64,000 bases of DNA. Source: Natronomonas pharaonis DSM 2160 (GTDB lineage Archaea > Halobacteriota > Halobacteria > Halobacteriales > Haloarculaceae). The notes beneath the pieces are model-generated. The model had not been told where the DNA came from. It ran no database searches and saw only the letters and a program-made list of their open reading frames with translations. A program made the translations under genes and the position numbers. The stretch is from positions 1,798,001 to 1,862,000 of the forward strand of contig NC_007426.1 of the NCBI RefSeq assembly GCF_000026045.1, given 5' to 3'. Below are positions 1 to 7,877 of the stretch, piece after piece; position 1 is the first letter of the stretch; every line of letters begins with the position of its first letter.

Positions 1-1
1 G

Positions 2-61
2 GTAGACGGTGATGAGACGGCTGACGGAGAAACGGGCGACGACGAGACGGCCGAAGAGTAG
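2..61 (+). CDS. C-terminal tail of an upstream gene (partial)
   Basis: An open frame enters from the left edge and ends at a TAG at 59-61, leaving 19 codons. They are dominated by Asp, Glu, Gly and Thr, which is a typical disordered acidic tail of a haloarchaeal protein. The body of the gene lies outside the window, so no function can be given. The stop is five bases before the next ATG, so the two genes are probably cotranscribed. Confidence 0.6.
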   Translation, partial: VDGDETADGETGDDETAEE

Positions 62-66
62 AGTAA

Positions 67-1044
67 ATGAGCGCCACGCCCACAGGCGCCCGCGCGTGGC
101 TTGCGGTGTATCTCAAGGGCGTCTGCATGGGCGCGGCAGACACTGTCCCCGGCGTCTCGGGCGGCACTATCGCGGTTGTACTCGGCATCTACGAGCGGCT
201 TATCGCTGCGCTGACATCGCTTGACCCGAAAGCGGCGACGACGCTACGGGAGATACACACCGCAAACGGCCGGGCGCGGCTGGCGGCAGAACTTGTCCGT
301 ATGGACGTCCCGTTTTTGCTCGTGCTCGGTGCCGGCGTGCTCTCAGCGGCCGCGACGGTTGCGACGGCAATGAACGTCGCCGTCACGCAGTATCCTGCGC
401 CGACGTACGCCTTCTTCTTCGGTCTCATCGCCGCATCGGCTGTCGTGTTGTACCGATATGTCGACGCGGGGACGCCGGGACGGCTGCTCGCGGCCGGTGT
501 CGGCTTCGTGTTCGCGTTCGTGGTTACCGACCCGTCGCTCGCTGGCGACATGCCCGCGACCGCGCCGATGCTGTTTGTCGCCGGCGCGATTGCGGTGTCG
601 GCAATGGTACTTCCCGGCGTCTCCGGGGCGTTTCTATTGCTCGTGTTGGGTCAATACGAGTACGTCAGTGGGATTCCACGGCGGTTCGTCGAAGGATTGC
701 TGTCCGGCGGCGGCGAGACCTTCATCGAGGCCGCGGTCGCGTTCGGGGTCTTCCTCGGAGGTGCGCTTGTCGGGCTGTTTACGGTTGCCTATGCCGTTCG
801 TGCGGCACTCAAGCGGTATCGACAGGCGACGCTCGTCTTCCTCGTTAGCCTGATGGTGGGGGCGCTCCGTCTGCCGGTCCACGAGATGGCCGTCGGCGTT
901 GAGACGCGGCCGTTCGATATGGCGGTGCTCGGTATCGACACGGTGCCGACACCGCGTTCGGGCGCTATCGTCGCTGTTGCTGCCGCCTTGGGGGTTGCTG
1001 CAGTCATGGTACTGGACCGGTACACCGAAGACCTACAATACTAA
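67..1044 (+). CDS. DUF368 family membrane protein (polyprenyl-phosphate translocase-like)
   Basis: This 325-residue polytopic membrane protein has the hallmark of the DUF368 family: two internal copies of a PGVSG motif (PGVSGG near residue 28, PGVSGA near residue 183), each heading a hydrophobic segment. Bacterial and archaeal DUF368 proteins (PopT type) are implicated in returning undecaprenyl or other polyprenyl phosphate carriers across the membrane. In an archaeon the cargo would be dolichyl phosphate used in N-glycosylation; that last point is inference. The ATG at 67 is chosen because hydrophobic family sequence begins by residue 10. It lies just after the preceding stop and 24 bases before the rhomboid gene. 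Confidence 0.85.
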   Translation: MSATPTGARAWLAVYLKGVCMGAADTVPGVSGGTIAVVLGIYERLIAALTSLDPKAATTLREIHTANGRARLAAELVRMDVPFLLVLGAGVLSAAATVATAMNVAVTQYPAPTYAFFFGLIAASAVVLYRYVDAGTPGRLLAAGVGFVFAFVVTDPSLAGDMPATAPMLFVAGAIAVSAMVLPGVSGAFLLLVLGQYEYVSGIPRRFVEGLLSGGGETFIEAAVAFGVFLGGALVGLFTVAYAVRAALKRYRQATLVFLVSLMVGALRLPVHEMAVGVETRPFDMAVLGIDTVPTPRSGAIVAVAAALGVAAVMVLDRYTEDLQY

Positions 1045-1068
1045 CAGGGTGAGGACGTACGCTCCTGT

Positions 1069-1647
1069 ATGTCTTCCCGTCCGACGCTGCAGGCGCTTGC
1101 GGCCTGCGTCGTCGTGTTTCTCCTCCAGCAGGCGGGCGGTGCCGTCGGGCTCGGCGATGCGGTGTTCGCGCTGGCGCTGCCGCTTTCGTCGCAGCCGTGG
1201 ACGCTCGTCGTCAGCGTCTACGCTCACGGCGGCCTCACTCACCTGCTTGCCAACGCCGTCGCACTCGTCCTCATCGGCCCACTCGTTGCCCGCGTTACCA
1301 CGCCAGCCCGGTTCCACGCGTTCTTCATTATCACGGGCGCGCTCGCTGGCATCGCACAGGTGCTCGTACTCATGCCGTTCGGCGGCGGTGCGGTGCTCGG
1401 CGCGAGCGGGGCCATTTTCGCGCTGTTCGGCTACCTACTCGTCGGCAACCGGGGAACCGGCCGTCTGCTGTCGGTGGTCGCGCTCGGAACCCGTGGAAAA
1501 CTCGTTGTGCTCGCTGTGCTCGCTGCGCTGCTCACAGCAGCGACCGCAACGCCGGGGGCGGCGCTTGTCGCCCACTTCGTCGGGTTCGTTCTCGGGGCCG
1601 CGGCCGGCGGCTCTCGGCTGTTGCATACGTCCGGTTCGGCCGGCTGA
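1069..1647 (+). CDS. Rhomboid family intramembrane serine protease
   Basis: This 192-residue hydrophobic protein has about six membrane segments. The catalytic dyad of rhomboids is visible: GASG near residues 111-114 with the nucleophilic serine at about 113, and a histidine in AHFVGF at about 169. The HGGLTHLLAN stretch near residue 53 matches the conserved HxxxxHxxxN of TM2. It should cleave transmembrane substrates within the bilayer; the substrate is unknown. It lies 24 bases after the DUF368 gene and 54 bases before rnp3, so it probably belongs to the same transcription unit. Length and motifs fit the compact archaeal form without extra domains. Confidence 0.9.
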   Translation: MSSRPTLQALAACVVVFLLQQAGGAVGLGDAVFALALPLSSQPWTLVVSVYAHGGLTHLLANAVALVLIGPLVARVTTPARFHAFFIITGALAGIAQVLVLMPFGGGAVLGASGAIFALFGYLLVGNRGTGRLLSVVALGTRGKLVVLAVLAALLTAATATPGAALVAHFVGFVLGAAAGGSRLLHTSGSAG

Positions 1648-1701
1648 GCGACGGGCTGCCGAGACGCAACACCAAAGGCCGCGCCGGCCACAGCCAAAGC
1701 C

Positions 1702-2412
1702 ATGTACGAAGGCGTCCACGCACACCCCGACGGCAACGCAACCGTCGCGCGGTTCGCCGAGACGGCAGCCAGCCGCGGCTACGACGGTATTGTCGTCCGG
1801 AATCACGGGGACGCTCAGACCGACTACGACGCCGACGCTGTCGCGGCCGAGTACGGTGTCGAGGTCGTCTCCGGTATCGAAATCCGAACTGACGACACCG
1901 CACAGGCCAGTGGGCTGGTCGGCAACTACCGGTCGAAACGCGACATTGTCTGCGTCCACGGGGGGGAGTTGAACCGGTTCGCCGTAGAGGAGCCAAAAGT
2001 AGACGTGCTCGCCCACCCGATGCGTGACGGCGACGTAAACCACGTACTCGCCAAAGCGGCCGCGGAAAACGGCGTCCACTTCGAGTTCAATTTCGGTCGG
2101 GTACTCAGAGCCGATGGGGGAAAGCGGGTACAGGCGATACAGGGGCTTCGGAAGCTTCGCGAACTCGTCGACCAGTACGATGCCCCATACGTCGTCTCTG
2201 CGGACCCCGAATCCCATCTCGAACTGCGGTCCTCGCGGGACCTCGCCGCGGTCGGCGAGACGGTGGGCTTTGACCGTGAGGCCATCACCGACGGCTTGGC
2301 CGCGTGGGCCGACATCGTCGAGCGCAATCGTCGACGACGCTCCGCCGCCGTTGTCGAGCCCGGCGTCCGCATCGAGCGTGCTGATGGCGAAACGGACGAC
2401 AGCCGCGAGTGA
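1702..2412 (+). CDS. rnp3: Ribonuclease P protein component 3 (Rpp30, PHP fold)
   Basis: This 236-residue protein is the archaeal homologue of Rpp30, which binds the specificity/catalytic RNA of RNase P with Pop5 (Rnp2) to process tRNA 5' ends. The sequence shows the degenerate PHP TIM-barrel pattern: YEGVHAHPDG at the N-terminus, GIVVRNHGD near 30, SGIEIR near 55, VDVLAHPM near 95 and VVSADPESHLELRS near 155. The C-terminus is a short acidic, variable tail. In many haloarchaea rnp3 and rnp2 are close neighbours upstream of psmA. Here rnp2 is 3.4 kb away, separated by lipoprotein genes and cspA. Confidence 0.93.
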   Translation: MYEGVHAHPDGNATVARFAETAASRGYDGIVVRNHGDAQTDYDADAVAAEYGVEVVSGIEIRTDDTAQASGLVGNYRSKRDIVCVHGGELNRFAVEEPKVDVLAHPMRDGDVNHVLAKAAAENGVHFEFNFGRVLRADGGKRVQAIQGLRKLRELVDQYDAPYVVSADPESHLELRSSRDLAAVGETVGFDREAITDGLAAWADIVERNRRRRSAAVVEPGVRIERADGETDDSRE

Positions 2413-2443
2413 TTTAAGTCAGCGGGGACAGATGCACCGGTAT

Positions 2444-3370
2444 ATGCGCCGCCGCGTCCTGCTCTCACTGGTGTCCGGCACGGCGGCGGCCCTGGCCGGC
2501 TGTGCAGATGGGATGGAAGAGGCAAACGATGACGACGGCGGGACGCCAGCCGCAACGCCTGCGGCGGACGATGCGGCGGCTATTCCCGAACCACAGATGA
2601 CAGTCGAGGTGCCGGACAAGCGCCAGCGCGGCGAACCGTTCTCGGTGCGCCTCACGGCGGAGAACCCGGCTGACGAACCACAGGCAGTCTCCAGACAGGT
2701 CTCCGACGTGACCGCTGACGTGACCGTCGGCGAGTTTTCCAGCACACTTCCCCCGGGGGAGACGGTCGTCTGGGAGAGCCCTCCGATTGTCTATCAAACG
2801 ATACCGGACGACGGCGTCGTCGAACTCGATGTCGGTGGCGACACCGTTTCAGTTCGTATCTTTGAGCCACTCTCCGTTGGGGCGAGCCACACCTACGAGG
2901 ACGGCGTCACAATCCACGTCGAGGGAATACAGACAGTCCGTGCCTATCCGCATCGAATAGACGACAGACGGCGCTGGCGACACGCCGGAGACGGCGCGCA
3001 ATACGTGTTCGTCTTTGTTTCAGCAACCGGGGTCCACAGAGACGGCCAAGTCGGGACACCGCCCTCGAAGCGAGGGCTTTTACTCCGCCACGGCGGCCAG
3101 GTGTTCCGTCCGCAAACACCGCGGTATACGCCATTGACCGGCGTTCCGGTGCCGTCGGAGTATACCATCGACAGTTGGGGGGCCACCCCGCGGGCTGATG
3201 TCTCGGCGTACGACAGCGTTGATATCCGACGGTCGGCACTGGATGGGGAACATCCGGACGAGAATCTCTACCCCGACGCGGCGGCAGCACCCGATGAGAC
3301 GCTATGGCTCTTTTATGAAGTCTCGACGGAGATACCTGCAACCGGGCTCCGGGTGCTCGCGAGCCGGTAG
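2444..3370 (+). CDS. Tat-exported lipoprotein, haloarchaeal hypothetical
   Basis: This 308-residue protein begins with a twin-arginine stretch (RRRVLLSLV) followed by a hydrophobic core and a lipobox ending LAGC. It is therefore predicted to be exported folded by Tat and lipid-anchored outside the cell. An acidic, Thr/Ala-rich linker follows, then an all-beta region of about 250 residues with no motif I can assign. The start at 2444 is preferred over the in-frame ATG at 2432 because a TATA-like ATTTAAG lies about 29 bases upstream, which fits a leaderless transcript. It is convergent with the membrane protein at 3371-3832; the two stops abut exactly. Confidence 0.75.
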   Translation: MRRRVLLSLVSGTAAALAGCADGMEEANDDDGGTPAATPAADDAAAIPEPQMTVEVPDKRQRGEPFSVRLTAENPADEPQAVSRQVSDVTADVTVGEFSSTLPPGETVVWESPPIVYQTIPDDGVVELDVGGDTVSVRIFEPLSVGASHTYEDGVTIHVEGIQTVRAYPHRIDDRRRWRHAGDGAQYVFVFVSATGVHRDGQVGTPPSKRGLLLRHGGQVFRPQTPRYTPLTGVPVPSEYTIDSWGATPRADVSAYDSVDIRRSALDGEHPDENLYPDAAAAPDETLWLFYEVSTEIPATGLRVLASR

Positions 3371-3832
3371 CTACGCGAGCCGACCGCCGACAGCCGCACC
3401 GATGCCGCCGGTAAGCGCGGCGAGTACGGACGCAGCAACGAGCACCGACAGATACGATGTCGTCCACAGCGACCCGGCCGCGGTGCCGAGCGACCCCAGC
3501 GCGGCGACGACGAGCCCGAACACGAGTGTTCCGACAAACCCGCCAACCGCGGCGACCTGTATCGACCGAACCGGCTGGAAGATGCCGCGGCCGACGAGCA
3601 CGCCAGCGAGGGTACTCATTACCGGCGTCAAAGCGAGCACTGTCACGCCGAGCTGTAGCAGCACCGTATTGACAAACGCCGGACCGAGTTCGGCGACCGC
3701 ATCGCCCGTCGCGGCAGTAATAAAGTACGTGTGCGCCCACCGAGCGCCGAGGAAGGCGAGCACGCCGACCGCGAGGCTCAGACCGCCGTACACCGCCACA
3801 AGCCCAACCGCCGTATCCCGCACACGTGTCAT
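3371..3832 (-). CDS. Hypothetical four-helix membrane protein
   Basis: This is a small integral membrane protein of about 153 residues with four strongly hydrophobic segments and short loops. I do not recognise a family. The start MTRVRD sits just before the first membrane helix. A longer frame starting at 3898 would add 22 hydrophilic residues and overlap the end of the upstream lipoprotein gene, so the true start is uncertain. It follows the lipoprotein gene at 3888-5120 on the same strand and is probably cotranscribed with it. Confidence 0.65.
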   Translation of the reverse strand: MTRVRDTAVGLVAVYGGLSLAVGVLAFLGARWAHTYFITAATGDAVAELGPAFVNTVLLQLGVTVLALTPVMSTLAGVLVGRGIFQPVRSIQVAAVGGFVGTLVFGLVVAALGSLGTAAGSLWTTSYLSVLVAASVLAALTGGIGAAVGGRLA

Positions 3833-3887
3833 TCGTTCACCGATAGCGCGGCCTCTCGCATTACGGTTTCGTGTGTCTGGCGGTCGT

Positions 3888-5120
3888 TCATAGCTCAATG
3901 TGGAGCCAGGTGTGGTCTAGCGGAACCGTCCACGGCTCGTCGTCATCCCGTCCCTCACGGTCTTCTATAGACGTTCTGGACGGCGCGAGCGTGATAATAT
4001 ACGGGCCGAACTGCTTGAACGGGGCGTAGATGACATCCCCGTCAAGGCGGTAGCGGGCCTGTCGCCACTCGATGTCTCCGATGGCGACCGCCCAGTCGGC
4101 TTCGAGGAAGACGGGACCGTCGACGAGTAGTGAGGCAGCGGTCTCCGCCGCCGCAGGGCTGTGGTACCGCTGTATGTAGACCGGCCACGAGTGGAACCGG
4201 TCGGTGTAGACGCCGACCGGAGTCCCGTCGTAGTCCTCCCAATCGTTGACCACGAGTGCAAGTTCGTCACGGCGGCCCTGCGGTACCGACATCGGCTCGA
4301 AGCGCTCTGTGAACGTGTACGTCGGCGACCATCTAATAGAGCCAGCGGGGGTGGCGGCCGGTTCCCCGAGGAGGTTGGGGTCGTCCCGGTCTTCTTGGCC
4401 GTCCTCGGTGTAGGCACGCGTCGAAAGCGACTCGCCGTTCCGGTAGCGGAACTCGAAGAGTATGTCGTCGATATCGCCGCCGATGTCGTCCCGAGAGAGG
4501 AACTCAACGAGACGGTTCCGAATCGGGTCCCTGGAGAGGTTCCGCTGCCGGAACAGGAACCCACGAATCCCCTCGTAGAAGCTCCGGAGCGACTCGAGTT
4601 CGTCGTTGACCGCCGGTCGGTCGCCGCGCTCCCCGAAGCGCTCGACGCGCTCTATCGCCCGCTCGTTGCGCCGGCTGACCCGACCGTGAAGCCGGAAGTG
4701 GGGTTCGAGTTCGTCCTGAATCGTCACCTCGACGTGTTCGGCGACATCTTCGAGCCGTTCGATGTCACCCTCAGTTATTGTGGTCGTGTTCTCTAGCTGG
4801 AGGACGGTTTCGATGGCCCGGTCGAGGGCGCTCACGTAGGCGTCCATCGCGTCCTCGTATTCGGTCGCGAACCACTCGATTTCGTCAAGCACGCGGTCGG
4901 TCGCCGCCACGAGCTGTCGGGTCGGCTCGTCCAACGTCGGCTCGTCCGGCTCTTCGTCGGGGTCCGTCTCGGGGGTCGGCTCCTCGTCGGGCTCCGGTTC
5001 GGGCGTCGGGGTTGCGTCCCCGCTCCCGAAGTCGGCACCGCCGTTGTCAAGGCATCCGGCTACGAGACCGCCCAAGCCAACCGTTCCGAGACGGAGTACG
5101 TCCCGACGTTCCGGGGGCAT
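3888..5120 (-). CDS. Tat-exported lipoprotein, haloarchaeal hypothetical
   Basis: This 410-residue protein starts MPPERRDVLRLG and runs through a Gly-rich hydrophobic core to a lipobox ending VAGC, a Tat lipoprotein signal. A Pro/Glu/Asp/Thr linker of about 40 residues follows, then a helical region (roughly residues 75-230) rich in Glu and Arg, then a mixed alpha/beta C-terminal part. I assign no enzyme family. ATG 5120 is chosen over the longer frame because the signal peptide begins there and a TATATAT-containing box lies about 27 bases upstream. The gene faces away from cspA across a 315-base spacer. Confidence 0.75.
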   Translation of the reverse strand: MPPERRDVLRLGTVGLGGLVAGCLDNGGADFGSGDATPTPEPEPDEEPTPETDPDEEPDEPTLDEPTRQLVAATDRVLDEIEWFATEYEDAMDAYVSALDRAIETVLQLENTTTITEGDIERLEDVAEHVEVTIQDELEPHFRLHGRVSRRNERAIERVERFGERGDRPAVNDELESLRSFYEGIRGFLFRQRNLSRDPIRNRLVEFLSRDDIGGDIDDILFEFRYRNGESLSTRAYTEDGQEDRDDPNLLGEPAATPAGSIRWSPTYTFTERFEPMSVPQGRRDELALVVNDWEDYDGTPVGVYTDRFHSWPVYIQRYHSPAAAETAASLLVDGPVFLEADWAVAIGDIEWRQARYRLDGDVIYAPFKQFGPYIITLAPSRTSIEDREGRDDDEPWTVPLDHTWLHIEL

Positions 5121-5363
5121 ACGCGTATGCGACGGCGGCCGCGCATATATGGCTTTTTGAGAGTCCCGTCCACTGCCTGTCTGGGCTAGTTCGGGGCAAG
5201 CGACTCCTGACCATACACTCCAGTCCCGCACAAGCGGTTGTTCTCGGAGGCGTCCCTGGGCTGATTCGGGACCAGCATCACAGAAGTGCTGTATCGGCGA
5301 GGATTCCGAGTAGAATCGGATATATAGACAAGTATTACGCGTTTAAAATATATTTCAGACATA

Positions 5364-5376
5364 TGTATCTGATACA
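5364..5376. promoter_or_regulatory. Palindrome upstream of cspA (possible operator)
   Basis: TGTATC-T-GATACA is a perfect 6-base inverted repeat around one central base. It lies about 27 bases upstream of the cspA TATA element, inside an AT-rich stretch. Position and symmetry suggest a dimeric regulator site, but no regulator is identified. Confidence 0.35.
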
Positions 5377-5402
5377 GCCGATGTGAACACCAATTGCAAA
5401 CC

Positions 5403-5408
5403 TTTATA
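5403..5408 (+). promoter_or_regulatory. TATA box of cspA
   Basis: TTTATA is centred about 30 bases before the cspA ATG. This is the usual spacing for a haloarchaeal leaderless or nearly leaderless transcript. Confidence 0.6.
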
Positions 5409-5435
5409 CGTGTATGCGGCTTTCGTTAGCTTGCA

Positions 5436-5630
5436 ATGGCAACCGGAACGGTTGATTTCTTCAACGACACTGGCGGTTACGGATTTATCGAGACTGAGGA
5501 CGCTGACGAGGACGTTTTCTTCCACATGGAGGACGTTGGCGGCGAGGACCTGACTGAAGGTACCGACCTCGAATTCGACATCGACGAGGCCCCCAAGGGC
5601 CCGCGCGCGACCAACGTCGTTCGCGTCTAA
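5436..5630 (+). CDS. cspA: Cold-shock domain protein
   Basis: The 64-residue protein is a single cold-shock (OB-fold) domain. RNP1-like GGYGFIE (residues 13-19) and RNP2-like VFFHMED (27-33) are both present, so it should bind single-stranded RNA or DNA as a chaperone. The composition is very acidic (pI clearly low), as in halophilic CspA. It is monocistronic, with its own TATA box and no room for a leader, and sits between a divergent lipoprotein and rnp2. Confidence 0.95.
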   Translation: MATGTVDFFNDTGGYGFIETEDADEDVFFHMEDVGGEDLTEGTDLEFDIDEAPKGPRATNVVRV

Positions 5631-5777
5631 CTACGGACCCGAGTCGCCCTTCGGCGACACGACCGAATTTCGTTTCTTTGCGCCGCTTACACCCGAAGCG
5701 ACGGCTCCATCTACCGGCCCCGGCCGACAGCACCGCGACCGCCGAAGCTATGTAGCCGACAGCCCGAACCAACGTGC

Positions 5778-6263
5778 GTGAAGCACCTTCCGAAGCATCT
5801 CCGGCCGCGCTGGCGGTATCTCGCGGTCGGGCTGGAGTCGTGGCCCGACGCCGACATCGACCGTCGGGCCTTCCAGCGCGAGCTGTGGTTTGCCGCCCAG
5901 AACCTCATCGGTGATGCGGGAAGTGCCGCACTCGACGGCAGCGTCCTCCATTTCAGATTCGAGGACGGCGACGGCGAGGCGGTCATTCGAGCACGCCGCG
6001 GTGAAGTCGACGCGCTTCGGGCGGTGCTGGCGACGCTGTCGACAGTCGACGGCCACCCGCTGGGCGTCGTCGTCCGCGGCGTAAGCGGTACCGTCCGAGC
6101 CTGTGAGGAAAAGTATATACGCGGCCCGCAGGAAGGAACTGAAGAGAGAACCGTCGCGTTTGCGGGTGCCGACCGCCCCGCCGTCGTCCGGAACGACCGG
6201 GTTACGGTGGAGCTCTCCGGTGGCCCCGTAGGCGCGACAGCACTCGATATCCGCGACAACTAA
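5778..6263 (+). CDS. rnp2: Ribonuclease P protein component 2 (Pop5)
   Basis: This 161-residue protein matches archaeal Pop5/Rnp2, the partner of Rpp30 in RNase P. The N-terminal KHLPKHLRPRWRYLAVGL is the conserved Pop5 opening. The start codon is GTG at 5778; no ATG lies between the upstream stop in this frame and this conserved start. It ends two bases before psmA, so translation is probably coupled. The order rnp2-psmA-SBDS matches the conserved archaeal exosome/proteasome/RNase P neighbourhood. Confidence 0.93.
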   Translation: MKHLPKHLRPRWRYLAVGLESWPDADIDRRAFQRELWFAAQNLIGDAGSAALDGSVLHFRFEDGDGEAVIRARRGEVDALRAVLATLSTVDGHPLGVVVRGVSGTVRACEEKYIRGPQEGTEERTVAFAGADRPAVVRNDRVTVELSGGPVGATALDIRDN

Positions 6264-6265
6264 CA

Positions 6266-7033
6266 ATGCAGGGACAATCCCAACAGCAGGCCTACGACCG
6301 GGGAATCACCATCTTCTCTCCGGACGGTCGCCTGTATCAGGTCGAGTACGCGCGCGAAGCTGTCAAACGAGGCACGGCGTCTATCGGTATCCGCACCGAG
6401 GACGGGGTCGTGCTGGTGGTGGACAAGCGAATCCGCTCGCCGCTGATGGAACGCACCAGCGTCGAGAAGATCCACAAGGCCGACGACCACATCGGCATCG
6501 CCAGCGCCGGCCACGTCGCCGACGCCCGACAGCTCATTGACTTCGCGCGCCGGCAGGCACAGGTCAACCAGCTACGCTACGACGAGCCTATCGGCGTCGA
6601 GACGCTGACGAAGGCCGTCACCGACCACATCCAGCAGTACACGCAGGTCGGCGGCGCACGGCCGTTCGGTGTCGCACTCATCATCGGCGGCATCGAGGAC
6701 GGCGAGCCGCGTCTCTACGAGACGGACCCCTCGGGAACGCCGTACGAGTGGCAGGCGCTCGCTGTCGGCGCCGACCGCGGCGACATCCAGGAGTACCTCG
6801 AAGAACACTACAGCGAATCCCTCGACACCGAGGCGGGCATCGGCCTCGCGCTGGAAGCGCTGGCCTCTGTCAACGACGATTCGCTAACGCCGGAAGGCAT
6901 CGGCCTCGCAACCGTGACAGTCGATGATGACGACGGCTTCAGCCAACTCTCCGACGAGGAGATCGAAGCCCACCTCGAAGAACGCGACCTCCTCGAAGCC
7001 GAAGACGACGCCGACGAAGACGACGAGGAGTAA
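6266..7033 (+). CDS. psmA: Proteasome subunit alpha
   Basis: This 255-residue alpha-type 20S proteasome subunit forms the outer gate rings of the cytoplasmic protease. The N-terminal gate sequence QQQAYDRGITIFSPDGRLYQ is diagnostic, followed by VEYAREAVKRG and the alpha-type fold. The last 25 residues are almost all Asp/Glu, so the usual end of the fold is followed by an acidic halophilic tail. It follows rnp2 by two bases and precedes the SBDS gene, which has its own TATA-like CTTTTA about 30 bases before its start. Confidence 0.97.
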   Translation: MQGQSQQQAYDRGITIFSPDGRLYQVEYAREAVKRGTASIGIRTEDGVVLVVDKRIRSPLMERTSVEKIHKADDHIGIASAGHVADARQLIDFARRQAQVNQLRYDEPIGVETLTKAVTDHIQQYTQVGGARPFGVALIIGGIEDGEPRLYETDPSGTPYEWQALAVGADRGDIQEYLEEHYSESLDTEAGIGLALEALASVNDDSLTPEGIGLATVTVDDDDGFSQLSDEEIEAHLEERDLLEAEDDADEDDEE

Positions 7034-7087
7034 CGCCGCCCCGCTTTTGGGAACACCTTTTACCCCGCCCCACACCTACCGGGACGT

Positions 7088-7813
7088 ATGATATCCCTCG
7101 ACGAGGCAGTGACGGCTCGACTCGAATCCCACGGCGAGCGGTTCGAGGTGCTCGTCGACCCCGATGCGGCCCTGTCTATCAAGCGTGGGGAGTTCGACGG
7201 CGACCTCGAAGATGTCATCGCGGCCGAAGATGTCTTCGAGGACGCTTCCTCGGGCGACCGCCCGCCGGAGAGCGCTCTCGAAGAGGTTTTCGAGACCACG
7301 GACCCGCTGGAAATCATCCCGGCGGTCATCAAGCGCGGTGAGATTCAGATTACCGCCGAACAGCGCCGGAAGATGCAGGAGCAAAAGCACAACCAGCTCG
7401 TCAACAAAATCGCCCGCAACGCTGTCAACCCGCAGATGGACGACGCGCCGCACCCACCGGAGCGTATCGAGCGGGCGCTCGAAGAGGCTGGCTTCCAGGT
7501 CGACCCGATGGAACCTGTCGAAAACCAAGTCGACGAGGCGCTGGACGACCTGCGGCCGGTCATCCCCATCCGTTTCGACGAGGTTGTGATGGCCGTACAG
7601 GTGCCAGCCGACTACGCAGGCAGCGCACAGGCACAGATACGGCAGTTCGGCGAGCTCCAAAGCGAGGAGTGGCAATCCGACGGCTCGTGGGTCGGCGTCC
7701 TGAAATTCCCGGCAGGGCTGCAAAACGAGTTCTACGACCTCGTCAACGAGCACACGAGCGGCGAGGCCGAAACCCGGACAGTCAAAGACGAAGACGAAAT
7801 CGGCACCCGGTAG
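7088..7813 (+). CDS. sdo1: Ribosome maturation protein SBDS (Sdo1)
   Basis: This 241-residue member of the SBDS family helps release the anti-association factor from large ribosomal subunits in archaea and eukaryotes. The FYSH-like N-terminal domain is visible (RFEVLVDPDAAL near 20-31). The highly conserved central stretch is also present: PAVIKRGEIQIT near 80 and NKIARNAVNPQM near 105-116. The C-terminal ferredoxin-like domain ends in an acidic tail. The ATG at 7088 follows a TATA-like element at 7055-7060. It lies in the rnp2-psmA cluster, the usual archaeal location. Confidence 0.96.
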   Translation: MISLDEAVTARLESHGERFEVLVDPDAALSIKRGEFDGDLEDVIAAEDVFEDASSGDRPPESALEEVFETTDPLEIIPAVIKRGEIQITAEQRRKMQEQKHNQLVNKIARNAVNPQMDDAPHPPERIERALEEAGFQVDPMEPVENQVDEALDDLRPVIPIRFDEVVMAVQVPADYAGSAQAQIRQFGELQSEEWQSDGSWVGVLKFPAGLQNEFYDLVNEHTSGEAETRTVKDEDEIGTR

Positions 7814-7877
7814 CCGTCCCGCTGTCGGCCGCCCGCTGCCCGGAACTTAAATATCGTGATGCCGTAGTCGCCGACGA

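Larger units (their letters stand above)
5121..5435. other. Intergenic spacer between the divergent lipoprotein and cspA promoters
   Basis: No gene is supported in these 315 bases. The left end carries the TATA region of the leftward lipoprotein gene (about 5142-5152). The right half is AT-rich (about 5325-5405) and holds a short palindrome and the cspA TATA box. An open frame crosses it on the plus strand but lacks haloarchaeal protein composition. Confidence 0.6.

Noticed and set aside
4161-4796. Long open frame on the plus strand across the lipoprotein gene
   Set aside because: It is antisense to a protein with a clear Tat/lipobox start and has shadow-type composition; high GC keeps stop codons rare.
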